From contig DASZQR010000010.1 of the NCBI GenBank assembly GCA_035549555.1, positions 1-64,000 of the forward strand: 64,000 bases of DNA, in the 5' to 3' direction. Numbering within the stretch: the first letter of the stretch is position 1; each line of letters begins with the position of its first letter. Below, in pieces: positions 37,565 to 46,808 of the stretch. The notes under the pieces were generated by a model that did no database searches, was not told the origin of the DNA, and saw only the letters and a program-made list of their open reading frames with translations. Both the position numbers and the translations under genes were made by a program. This stretch comes from Patescibacteria group bacterium. Lineage in GTDB: Bacteria > Patescibacteriota > Microgenomatia > UBA8517.

Positions 37565-38086
37565 ATGAGTATTTTGTCAATTATATTTATAGTTTTTATG
37601 TTAATAACTGCAGTCCTTTTAGGTTGTGTTTTGTATCTAGTTTTCCTATATAAAAAAACGCTTGATAAGTACACAAATCTTAAATTAAATATTGAAAAAA
37701 ATGAAATAAAACGAAAAATAAACCTTGATACAAGCCGTATTACAAGTGAGAAATTAGACGATGCAATTCAAAAAGCAAGTTTAGAAGCAGTAGAACTTAT
37801 AGAAAAGAATGCTAAAAATATTGCAAACTCAATAAAAAGGAAAACCGTCGAAGATCTAATAGAAGAAAAAAGGGGAGAAGATAAAGCTGTTTCTGCAGAA
37901 TACGATATCGCAAAAGACGAAATTGAAAAATATAAAGCAAGTGAATTTCAAAGAATTAGAAAAACTGCAAACGATCTCTTAAAAAGCAAATTTACAGATA
38001 TAGTTTCAAGCTCTATTGATGACAATAAACAAGACGAACTTATTTTAAAGGCTTTAGAAAATGCAAAACGATCAAATTTATTCTGA
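37565..38086 (+). CDS. ATP synthase b-subunit-like stalk protein
   Basis: 173 residues: one N-terminal membrane helix (about 4-28) followed by a long charged, coiled-coil-forming region rich in Lys, Glu and Ile, and a short C-terminal part. This is the layout of the F0 b subunit, which holds F1 to the membrane as peripheral stalk. Sequence identity to b is too low to be judged by eye; the assignment rests on architecture and on its position directly before delta, alpha, gamma, beta and epsilon. It overlaps the delta-like gene by 26 nt. In a complex without subunit a its membrane partner would have to be something else, such as the pseudo-c protein. Confidence 0.75.
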   Translation: MSILSIIFIVFMLITAVLLGCVLYLVFLYKKTLDKYTNLKLNIEKNEIKRKINLDTSRITSEKLDDAIQKASLEAVELIEKNAKNIANSIKRKTVEDLIEEKRGEDKAVSAEYDIAKDEIEKYKASEFQRIRKTANDLLKSKFTDIVSSSIDDNKQDELILKALENAKRSNLF

Positions 38087-38510
38087 AATTATTAATTTTG
38101 TATCAACTCGTGATGACGTTTTAAATATTGAAAACGATTTAGATCTTCTCGAGAAGTCGATTTATGAAGAAAAAGAAAATTTTGATTTTGTTCTTAAAAA
38201 TAAAATCAAAAAAACATTTGCAGATACAATTTCAAAATTAACAGAAGGTCAAAACAAAGAAGAAGTGATAAAAAAAATAAAAGAATTTCTTGAAAAAATT
38301 GAATTTTTAGAAATAACAATTCCAAAAGAACCGTCAGAAATTTTAATTGAAAAAATAACTAATTGGCTACAAAAAAATACAGATCATAAGATTGCTTTAG
38401 ATATAAAAGTGGATCCCAAAATTATCGCTGGAGCAACCTTTTCCTATAAAGGAAAATTTTTTGATGGCTCCATAAATAAATTAATAAACGAAACTTTAAA
38501 CTCTTTCTAA
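38061..38510 (+). CDS. atpH: ATP synthase delta-subunit-like protein
   Basis: 149 residues. The C-terminal segment 'LDIKVDPKIIAGATFSYKGK' followed by 'FFDGSINKLI' matches the end of delta (VDpxLiGGxxxxxGdxxxDgSvxxxL), which binds the top of alpha and joins F1 to b. The N-terminal helical part is present but shorter than the usual 105-residue domain (family length about 175-180). Starts inside the b-like gene and ends 1 nt before atpA. No acidic surprises or frameshifts are seen. Confidence 0.75.
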   Translation: MQNDQIYSEIINFVSTRDDVLNIENDLDLLEKSIYEEKENFDFVLKNKIKKTFADTISKLTEGQNKEEVIKKIKEFLEKIEFLEITIPKEPSEILIEKITNWLQKNTDHKIALDIKVDPKIIAGATFSYKGKFFDGSINKLINETLNSF

Positions 38511-38511
38511 T

Positions 38512-39957
38512 ATGCCAAAATACCAAGATTATCTAAATGAAACAGGTGAAATCGGAGAAGTAAAAGAAGTGTTGCATTCAATAGTCTACGTAAGCGGCCT
38601 TCCTTCTTTAAAGCCAAACGAAGTTGTTGTTTTTGATAATGGAGAGACAGGCCAGACAATTTCTATCTCAAATGAACATTCGGAAGTTCTTGTTTTGTCC
38701 CATGTTCCAATTAAAGTTGGGCAAAAAGTTGCTCGCACAAATAAATCTTTATCAATTGATATTTCAAATGCAATTTTAGGAAAAACAGTGGATCCTCTCG
38801 GGCATTGTTTAGATAATCAAAACTGCCCTGCAGGAACAATAAGAGAAATCGATACAACACCTCCAAATTTACTTTCAAGAACTCCAATAAAAGAATCTCT
38901 TGAAACTGGAGTCTCGCTTGTTGATCTTGTTATCCCAATCGGTAAAGGCCAAAGAGAGTTAGTGATCGGAGATCGCAAAACTGGAAAAACTCAATTTTTT
39001 ATTAAGACAATTGTCAATCAAACTCAGAAAGAAAATATTTGTATTTACGCTTCGGTCGGAAAAAGAATTGTTGAAATAAAAGAAATTTTAAACACGCTTA
39101 AGAAAAAAGGGGTGCTACAAAATACAATCATTGTTGCCTCAGCTTCTTCAGATGCTCCAGGGTTAATTTATTTGACTCCTTATACAGCTATGACCATTGC
39201 AGAACATTTCCGAGATCAGGGCAAAGATGTAGTCGTTATTCTTGATGATCTCACAACTCACGCAAAATATTATCGTCAGATCTCGCTTCTTGCAGGCCGT
39301 TTTCCAGGCCGCAATTCTTATCCAGGAGACATTTTTTATCTTCATTCAAAGTTATTAGAACGTGCTGGAAATTTTAAAACAGGTTCAATTACATGTTTTC
39401 CTGTAGCAGAATCAATCCTGGGAGATTTATCTGGATATATTCAAACTAATCTTATGTCTATCACAGACGGTCATATTTTCTTTGACTCAGAGTTGGCAAA
39501 CTTAGGACGCCGCCCGCCAATTAATCCGTTTTTATCAGTTACCCGTGTAGGAGGACAGGCCCAAACTCCATTACTTCGCGATATTACCCGTGATTTAAGT
39601 TCATTTCTTGTTAGTCTTGAAAAATTAAGAGACTTCGTACATTTTGGAGCAGAATTATCAGAAGACGTTTTGCAAAAGCTTAAGTTGGGGGATAGGATTC
39701 TTGAATTTTTTAATCAGCCAGTTGATGTGATGCCTATAAATATAAGTATTTTATGTATTGCAATGCTTTGGACAGGTTCTTGGAGAAACCAGGCTCCTCT
39801 CCAAATGAAAGAAAAAATCAAAACTATGGTAAGCGATTATGAAAAAGACGCAAATTTCAAAAATAAGATCGATTCTTTAATCAAATCAACATCCGCTTAT
39901 TCAGACTTCCTGAACAAGCTTAGAGAAGGAAATTATGGACAAGAAAAATACTACTAA
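38512..39957 (+). CDS. atpA: F1 ATPase alpha-subunit-like protein
   Basis: Non-catalytic nucleotide-binding subunit. Seen: P-loop 'GDRKTGKTQ' (family GDRQTGKT), 'VVVILDDLTTHAKYYRQISL', 'YPGDIFYLHSKLLERAG', 'MSITDGHIFFDSEL' and the arginine-finger motif 'SVTRVGGQAQ', all intact. At 481 residues it is about 20-30 shorter than typical alpha because the N-terminal helix that contacts delta is missing. The start at 38512 lies 1 nt after atpH. It overlaps gamma by 23 nt. Divergent but apparently functional. Confidence 0.93.
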   Translation: MPKYQDYLNETGEIGEVKEVLHSIVYVSGLPSLKPNEVVVFDNGETGQTISISNEHSEVLVLSHVPIKVGQKVARTNKSLSIDISNAILGKTVDPLGHCLDNQNCPAGTIREIDTTPPNLLSRTPIKESLETGVSLVDLVIPIGKGQRELVIGDRKTGKTQFFIKTIVNQTQKENICIYASVGKRIVEIKEILNTLKKKGVLQNTIIVASASSDAPGLIYLTPYTAMTIAEHFRDQGKDVVVILDDLTTHAKYYRQISLLAGRFPGRNSYPGDIFYLHSKLLERAGNFKTGSITCFPVAESILGDLSGYIQTNLMSITDGHIFFDSELANLGRRPPINPFLSVTRVGGQAQTPLLRDITRDLSSFLVSLEKLRDFVHFGAELSEDVLQKLKLGDRILEFFNQPVDVMPINISILCIAMLWTGSWRNQAPLQMKEKIKTMVSDYEKDANFKNKIDSLIKSTSAYSDFLNKLREGNYGQEKYY

Positions 39958-40810
39958 ACAAGTTACTGATCTTGAAATATTAGGTGTATTAGCAGATGCT
40001 TATGCACAAATCTCCTCAAGCCGCATGAAAGCTACAAGAGGTTCAGTTCTTTCTTCTAGAGAATTCTTGGAAGATATGCAGCAAATATTTAAAGAATTAC
40101 AAGCATCATACACTGATGAATTTCAAAAATTATTAAAGAAAAAAGGTATCAAAAACGGTCAAAAACTAAAGTTAATAAGTCATAACGGTAAAACTGTAGC
40201 AGTATTTATTTCTGCAAATACAGGCTTTTATGGCGATTTAACTCGAAAAGTTTTTAATAAATTTATTCAGGAAGTTAGAGAAAGAGATTACGAAGCTACA
40301 ATTGTGGGTACTCTTGGTTTAGAAATGTTTCGTCAATCTTTCCCGGATAAATCTTATTCATATTTTGATCTTCCTGATTTCGGATTTGATAGAGAAAAGA
40401 TGGGAGATCTTGTTCGTCACTTGGTCGAATACGAAGAGATCCATATTTTTTATGGAAAGTTTAAAAGCATAATCAATCAAGATCCAGAAGAAGTAGTTAT
40501 ATCTGCAGAAACTCCAGTAAATAAAGACGAGAAGGGAAGGAAAATAAAATATTTATTCGAACCAAGTCTGGAAGAAATTTTAATGTTTTTCGAAAAAGAA
40601 ATGTTCTCTTCAATTTTTGAACAGACAATTACAGAATCTCAGCTGGCCAAATTTGCCTCACGTATGCTTGCTATGGATCAGGCAGGAGAAAAGGTTAGAA
40701 AAAATCTTGAGATAGCAAAAACACAAAATTTGAAACTTGCTCATGCAAGAACAAATAAAAAACAATTAGAATATTTATCGACAGTGGTTTCTCAAAGGAG
40801 ATTTATTTAA
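39935..40810 (+). CDS. atpG: F1 ATPase gamma-subunit-like protein
   Basis: Central rotor shaft. N-terminal helix with 'AYAQISSSRMKATRGSVLSS' (family: ITxAMxMVAxxKlrkA) and C-terminal helix with 'ASRMLAMDQAGEKVRKNLEI' (family: ERMxAMdxAtxNA), which together form the coiled coil inside F1. The Rossmann-like middle domain shows 'AVFISANTGFYGDLTRKVF' in place of the usual SDRGLCGGxN loop, a notable divergence in the part facing the c ring and epsilon. Length 291 is normal. Overlaps atpA and abuts atpD with no spacer. Confidence 0.88.
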   Translation: MDKKNTTKQVTDLEILGVLADAYAQISSSRMKATRGSVLSSREFLEDMQQIFKELQASYTDEFQKLLKKKGIKNGQKLKLISHNGKTVAVFISANTGFYGDLTRKVFNKFIQEVRERDYEATIVGTLGLEMFRQSFPDKSYSYFDLPDFGFDREKMGDLVRHLVEYEEIHIFYGKFKSIINQDPEEVVISAETPVNKDEKGRKIKYLFEPSLEEILMFFEKEMFSSIFEQTITESQLAKFASRMLAMDQAGEKVRKNLEIAKTQNLKLAHARTNKKQLEYLSTVVSQRRFI

Positions 40811-42192
<1,382 letters not shown>

Positions 42193-42193
<1 letters not shown>

Positions 42194-42435
42194 TGCTAAG
42201 TTTATTAGTTAAAAACAGAGATAAAATAGTCTTTCAGGGAGAAGTTGACAATATAACTTCCTACAATAAAAGTGGTATTTTTGATATCTTAGACGATCAT
42301 TCTAATTTTATATCTATTATTGAAAAACAAATTATTTTTAGGCAAAGAGGTTATGAACAGCAGATAGTTGTTGACACAAATGCTCTTATTAAGGTCAGAG
42401 AGAATAGAGTTTGGATTTATTTAGGTATTAAATAA
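42193..42435 (+). CDS. atpC: F1 ATPase epsilon-subunit-like protein, short form
   Basis: 80 residues covering only the N-terminal beta-sandwich of epsilon ('VKNRDKIVFQGEVDNITSYN' and 'SGIFDILDDHSNFISII', cf. family PxxxvfxgexxxvxxpgxxGxxGilpxHxp). The C-terminal helical hairpin that regulates rotation in the usual 130-140-residue protein is absent. The beta-sandwich is the part that sits on the c ring, so docking to a c-like ring may be kept while ATP-dependent inhibition is lost. Last gene of the operon. Confidence 0.8.
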
Positions 42436-42726
42436 ATTTCACAAAACCTGTAGTTTAATAAACGCAGTTAAAATCAAATCTAATTACAATATAAAACATA
42501 AAAATTAAATACTTTTAGTTTTATAGATAAAGAACAATATTCGTATTTTATTTGATATATATTTAATAATAATACGGAAAATAGCGGAGAATATATAATT
42601 AACGCTTGCAACAAGTAAATATTATAGGAAATATACAGTTTAGCTACAAAAGTTGGACATTTAATTAATTAGCAAACTAAATACAAGGCTGCTACTATAT
42701 ATACTGTAATAATTTATCTCAACAAA
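42436..42726. other. Gene-free AT-rich spacer after the F1 operon
   Basis: About 290 bp, more than 75% A+T. No credible gene, RNA fold or strong terminator hairpin was found. It separates the end of the F1 operon from the leuS promoter. An unwinding region or protein-binding array cannot be excluded, but no repeated motif was seen. Confidence 0.6.
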
Positions 42727-42755
42727 TTGACACTTAAAGCTAATTCAAATACAAT
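42727..42755 (+). promoter_or_regulatory. leuS promoter (leaderless type)
   Basis: TTGACA (42727-42732), 17-nt spacer, TACAAT (42750-42755), then 7 nt to the ATG at 42763. The -35 box coincides with an in-frame TTG that would otherwise be taken as start codon, so this promoter decides for the downstream ATG. Confidence 0.75.
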
Positions 42756-42762
42756 AAATCAA

Positions 42763-45336
42763 ATGACAAGTAAGATTAAATACGATCATAAAAATATCGA
42801 AGCAAAATGGCAAAATAGATGGGAAGAAAGTAAAATTTATTCTCCGGACATTCAAAAAGCGCAAAATCCTTTTTACAATTTGTTTATGTTTCCTTACCCT
42901 TCAGCAGAAGGGCTTCACGCAGGTCATGCAATGAGCTCAACTGGAAGCGACATTTATGGAAGATTCCAAAGAATGAATGGAAAAAATGTATTGCAGCCAA
43001 TGGGTTACGATTCATTTGGAATTCATTCAGAAAATTATGCGCTTAAAATAGGTGAGTCTCCGCAAGTAATGCTAAATAGATCAATTAAGCACTTTGAGGA
43101 ACAATTTAAAAGTTTTGGCCATGGTTATGATTGGACGCATACTGTAACAACCTCAGATGTTAATTATTATCACTGGACCGAGTGGGTTTTTAAAGAATTA
43201 TTTAAAGCAGGTTTGGCGTATAGAAAAAAAGCATTAGTAAATTTTTGTCCAAAAGATAAAACAGTTTTATCCGACGAGCAGGTTATGACGCCAAAGCAAG
43301 CAGGTAAAGATCCAATTGATGCAAAAGGTAATCCAGTTGCAAACACAGAGGGATTAATGGTTTGCGAACGCTGCGGCACAGTTGTTGAGAAAAAAGAATT
43401 AGAAGTTTGGTTTTTTAGGATTACCGATTATGCAGAAAGATTATTAGAAAACCTACCTAAAATAAACTGGTCAGAACGTGTTATCGTAGCTCAACGGGAA
43501 TGGATCGGGAAAAAAGAAGGTATTGAAATAGATTTCAAAATAATAAATCATAATGAAAAAATAACAGTTTTTACAACAACTCCTATTAATTTTGGAGCTA
43601 CATTCTTAGTCGTAGCCCCGGAATATGCACGGGATAATTTATTAGAGATTATTCCCGAAAGCAACAAAGAAGATGTAAAAAAGTATATCAAAAGATCTCT
43701 AAGTAAAACAAAACAACAAAGAGAAGCTGAAGGCAAGGATAAAACTGGCGTTTTTACTGGTTTGTATGTTGAAAATCATTTAACTAAAAAACAAATTCCT
43801 GTTTGGGTAACAGATTTTGTTCTGATGGACTTCGGGACTGGAGCTGTTCAAGGCTGTCCAGGTCACGATAAAAGAGATTTTGAGTTCGCCAAAAAATTTG
43901 GACTACCAATCACTCGGGTAGTTGAAGGTAAAAATGGAGAAGCAGGGGAAATTAAAGAAGTAGAACAACTTCATGCAGGAGAAGAAGCAGGAAAAATGAT
44001 CAATTCAGACTTTTTAAACGGTATTGAATTTACCAAAGCAATGGAAAAAACTAAAAATTATTTTGAAGAAAAAGGTTGGGGTAAAAGAGTTTTTACTTAT
44101 CATCTTCGTGATTGGGGAATTGGCCGACAGCGATATTGGGGATGCCCGTTACCAATGATTTTCTGTGAAGAATGTGCCAAAAAAGGCGATGGTTATTTAA
44201 AAACAAACAATAATCTTTTACATCAAAATCAATCAGATTGGGACTGGCAAGGGTGGTGGCCTGAAGAAAACTTACCAGTTAAACTTCCAGTAATAGAAGA
44301 TTACAAACCTGAAGGAAACGGCCGTGGACCTTTGGCAAACCATCCAGAGTTTTATGAAGTAAAATGCCCGCATTGTGGAAGCAATGCTAAAAGAGAAACA
44401 GACGTAGCTGATACATTTTTAGATAGTTCATGGTATTTTTTACGATATCCTTCAACAAACTTTGATAAAGTTCCTTTTGATAAGGAAATTACTAAGAAAT
44501 GGCTTCCTGTTAACCAATACTTTGGCGGAGCGGAGCATGCAGTGCTACATCTTATGTATGCAAGATTTGTGACAATGGTTCTTCATGATCTTGATTATTT
44601 AAATTTTGAAGAACCTTTTCCAAACTTCTTTGCGCACGGGTTGATGATTAAAGATGGTGCAAAGATGAGTAAATCTCGAGGGAACGTTGTCAATCCTGAT
44701 GAATACATCAAAAAATTTGGTGCAGACACATTAAGAATGTATGTGGTATTTATTGGTCCAATGGACGGCTCACCAGACTTTAGAGATACAGGCATAGAGG
44801 GAATGCAAAAGTTTATTAGAAGAGTTTGGAATTTATATTTCGAAAACAAAAAACCAAAAGATGAAAAGAAATTACAGTCAAAATTACACCAAACCATTCA
44901 AAAGGTTACAAAAGATATAGAAATATTTCATTACAATACAGCGATTGCAACAATCATGGAATTTGTTAACTATTTATATGACAACGGAACTAGCAAAGAA
45001 TCGTTAATTGCCTTATGTCAGCTTCTTGCTCCTTTTGCACCGCACGTTACAGAAGAATTATGGAATGAAGTATTGCAAGAAAAATATTCGGTTCATAATT
45101 CAAATTGGCCTAAATATAATTCAAAATATATTAAAGTAGATCAGTTAACAATAATTGTTCAAGTAAATGGTAAATTCAGATCCCAGGTTCAAGTTGAAAC
45201 AAGCGAAGGAAAAGATAAGAAAAAAATAACAGCTCTTGCATTAAAAGACGAAAAAGTTGAAAAATGGATCAGTGGAAAAGACTACAAAGTCATTTTTGTC
45301 GCAGGCAAAATTATTAATTTTGTCGTCTCCATATAA
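42763..45336 (+). CDS. leuS: Leucyl-tRNA synthetase
   Basis: Charges tRNA-Leu. Seen: 'FPYPSAEGLHAGHAMS' (HIGH-type motif), zinc-binding CERCG and CPHCG pairs, editing domain with 'GTGAVQGCPGHDKRDFEFA', 'HLRDWGIGRQRYWGCPLPMI', 'ADTFLDSSWYFLRY' and KMSKS in 'DGAKMSKSRGN'. Length 857 is normal. In the editing pocket the threonine-rich loop reads 'FTTTPINFGATF' where the family has FTTRPDTxxGxTY, so the Arg and the Asp-Thr pair are lost and proofreading may be altered. Start ATG 42763 is chosen from the promoter position and because the family N-terminus 'KYDHKNIEAKWQNRW' follows directly; the in-frame TTG at 42727 lies in the -35 box. Confidence 0.96.
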   Translation: MTSKIKYDHKNIEAKWQNRWEESKIYSPDIQKAQNPFYNLFMFPYPSAEGLHAGHAMSSTGSDIYGRFQRMNGKNVLQPMGYDSFGIHSENYALKIGESPQVMLNRSIKHFEEQFKSFGHGYDWTHTVTTSDVNYYHWTEWVFKELFKAGLAYRKKALVNFCPKDKTVLSDEQVMTPKQAGKDPIDAKGNPVANTEGLMVCERCGTVVEKKELEVWFFRITDYAERLLENLPKINWSERVIVAQREWIGKKEGIEIDFKIINHNEKITVFTTTPINFGATFLVVAPEYARDNLLEIIPESNKEDVKKYIKRSLSKTKQQREAEGKDKTGVFTGLYVENHLTKKQIPVWVTDFVLMDFGTGAVQGCPGHDKRDFEFAKKFGLPITRVVEGKNGEAGEIKEVEQLHAGEEAGKMINSDFLNGIEFTKAMEKTKNYFEEKGWGKRVFTYHLRDWGIGRQRYWGCPLPMIFCEECAKKGDGYLKTNNNLLHQNQSDWDWQGWWPEENLPVKLPVIEDYKPEGNGRGPLANHPEFYEVKCPHCGSNAKRETDVADTFLDSSWYFLRYPSTNFDKVPFDKEITKKWLPVNQYFGGAEHAVLHLMYARFVTMVLHDLDYLNFEEPFPNFFAHGLMIKDGAKMSKSRGNVVNPDEYIKKFGADTLRMYVVFIGPMDGSPDFRDTGIEGMQKFIRRVWNLYFENKKPKDEKKLQSKLHQTIQKVTKDIEIFHYNTAIATIMEFVNYLYDNGTSKESLIALCQLLAPFAPHVTEELWNEVLQEKYSVHNSNWPKYNSKYIKVDQLTIIVQVNGKFRSQVQVETSEGKDKKKITALALKDEKVEKWISGKDYKVIFVAGKIINFVVSI

Positions 45337-45925
45337 ACTTCAGATCATTTTCTTAAGCTTAGGCATAATCCTTGTTATTCTAGGTTTAATATTGAGAGGC
45401 AATAATCATTCTACAAGCAATCAGAGTCAAGAAGTGCTAGGAAATTCTACAGTTGAAAATAGTCCAGAAAGTAGCGCTTCATTAAAAATAGAAATTGATG
45501 TCTCAGGTGAGGTTGTAAACCCTGGAGTTTATGAGTTGGATTTTGGCAGTAGAGTAGAAGATGCATTACAAAAAGCCGGAGGAATTACTGACAATGCTGA
45601 TAAAAACTGGGTTGATAAAAATATTAATAAGGCGGCAAAATTAACAGACGGCCAAAAGATCTATATACCTTCTCTTCAGCAATCAAACAATGACATTGCT
45701 AGCTCAAATGAACAAAATTCAAGTGTCGCACAATCAGAAAGTGGGCAAATAAATATTAACACTGCAAGTCTTGGAGAACTGGAAAGTTTAGAAGGAATAG
45801 GCCAAGTATACGGTCAAAAAATAATTGATAACAGACCGTACTCGGCTGTTGAAGAGTTGCTTTCCAAAAGTGTTTTAAAACAAAGCGAATATAACAAAAT
45901 AAAAGACCGACTGATTGTTTATTAA
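45320..45925 (+). CDS. comEA: ComEA-like DNA-uptake protein
   Basis: Binds double-stranded DNA at the membrane during natural uptake. Seen: a membrane helix ('IIFLSLGIILVILGLIL'), an SLBB domain ('IDVSGEVVNPGVYELDFGSR', 'AGGITDNAD', 'LTDGQKIYIP') and a C-terminal helix-hairpin-helix ('ININTASLGELESLEGIGQV', 'KIIDNRPY'). No ATG lies in frame before the membrane helix; TTG at 45320, overlapping the end of leuS by 17 nt, is the most economical start, although the frame is open back to a TTG at 45257. Followed by a ComEC-like channel gene, as in classic com operons. Confidence 0.85.
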   Translation: MSSPYKLQIIFLSLGIILVILGLILRGNNHSTSNQSQEVLGNSTVENSPESSASLKIEIDVSGEVVNPGVYELDFGSRVEDALQKAGGITDNADKNWVDKNINKAAKLTDGQKIYIPSLQQSNNDIASSNEQNSSVAQSESGQININTASLGELESLEGIGQVYGQKIIDNRPYSAVEELLSKSVLKQSEYNKIKDRLIVY

Positions 45926-45932
45926 TTTTAAA

Positions 45933-46790
45933 ATGAAATATTCCTTGTGGTTTTTGTTGATCTGTCTTCTTCTTTTTCGTCTCCTGACAACTAATTTGCA
46001 AAAGCCTGTTCAAGACATTAACGAAAATTTTATTAGTAAATCTTTAGAAAATTTTTTTGATACATCAATACCAGGGGATAAAGGAGAAATTTTGTCAAGT
46101 ATTGTTTTGGGTACAAAAAATAATTTAACTTATTTTTTGGGAAACAAAATTAAAAATTTAGGAATAACTTTCTTAACAGAAACATCTGGAATAAAAATAA
46201 CAATTCTTGCAGGATTCTTAATGACTATTTTTATAAATAAAATTAAAAGGCAAAAATCTGCAATATTAATAATTCTTATTATATGGATTTATATATTTAT
46301 TACTGGCTCTCAGACATCATCGATTAAATCAGGTTTAATTACTACAATTGCATTCATCGGTTTAATTTTTGGGCGTGTGACAAATACTCTTAAAATTAGT
46401 TTAATTGTGTTTCTGTTAATGCTAATTATTTGGCCCTTTTTAATACTAGACTTGGGCTTCATTTTATCTTTTACAGCCACATTCTCAATCGTTTTGTTCA
46501 ACTCAAAAATAAAAAATTCATTAAAATTTATTCCAGAAATCTTAAAGGAGGATCTATCAATAGCCCTTAGTACAAATCTGGGAATTTTTCCAATAATCTT
46601 TTTTCTTTTTGGCAATTTTAATTTCTTGGGAGCAATTCTATCTCTACTCCTGGTTTGGACAATTTCTCCAATTTTAATTTTAGGCCTGGCTGGAGGGTTA
46701 ATAAGCTTCATTTCGCCTGTTTTAGGGAAATTAATTTTATTACCTGTGATACCTCTTTTAAGTTACTTTATTTCAATATTAGGCTTATAG
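45933..46790 (+). CDS. ComEC-like DNA channel, membrane part only
   Basis: 285 residues with about seven to eight membrane helices and the Competence-domain motifs 'GSQTSSIKSGLITTIAFIG' and 'LDLGFILSFTATFSIVLF' (cf. GfxLSFxAvxgi). The N-terminal OB domain and the C-terminal metallo-beta-lactamase domain of full ComEC (700-800 residues) are missing. Reduced ComEC proteins like this would leave the nuclease function to another protein. The ATG at 45933 is preferred to the in-frame TTG at 45915, which overlaps the comEA end. The gene lies 7 nt after comEA. Confidence 0.82.
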   Translation: MKYSLWFLLICLLLFRLLTTNLQKPVQDINENFISKSLENFFDTSIPGDKGEILSSIVLGTKNNLTYFLGNKIKNLGITFLTETSGIKITILAGFLMTIFINKIKRQKSAILIILIIWIYIFITGSQTSSIKSGLITTIAFIGLIFGRVTNTLKISLIVFLLMLIIWPFLILDLGFILSFTATFSIVLFNSKIKNSLKFIPEILKEDLSIALSTNLGIFPIIFFLFGNFNFLGAILSLLLVWTISPILILGLAGGLISFISPVLGKLILLPVIPLLSYFISILGL

Positions 46791-46793
46791 TCA

Positions 46794-46802
46794 TGATATA
46801 AT
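46794..46802 (+). promoter_or_regulatory. argS extended -10 promoter (leaderless)
   Basis: TGATATAAT at 46794-46802, then exactly 6 nt, then the ATG of argS at 46809. No clear -35 box. Confidence 0.7.
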
Positions 46803-46808
46803 TTATTA

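Noticed and set aside
42436-42726. Replication origin in the AT-rich gap before leuS
   Set aside because: No DnaA box or iteron was found; high A+T alone is common between genes in this genome.
46310-46711. 133-codon minus frame inside the ComEC-like gene
   Set aside because: It is antisense to clear membrane helices and its Lys/Arg-rich translation is the expected complement of hydrophobic codons.
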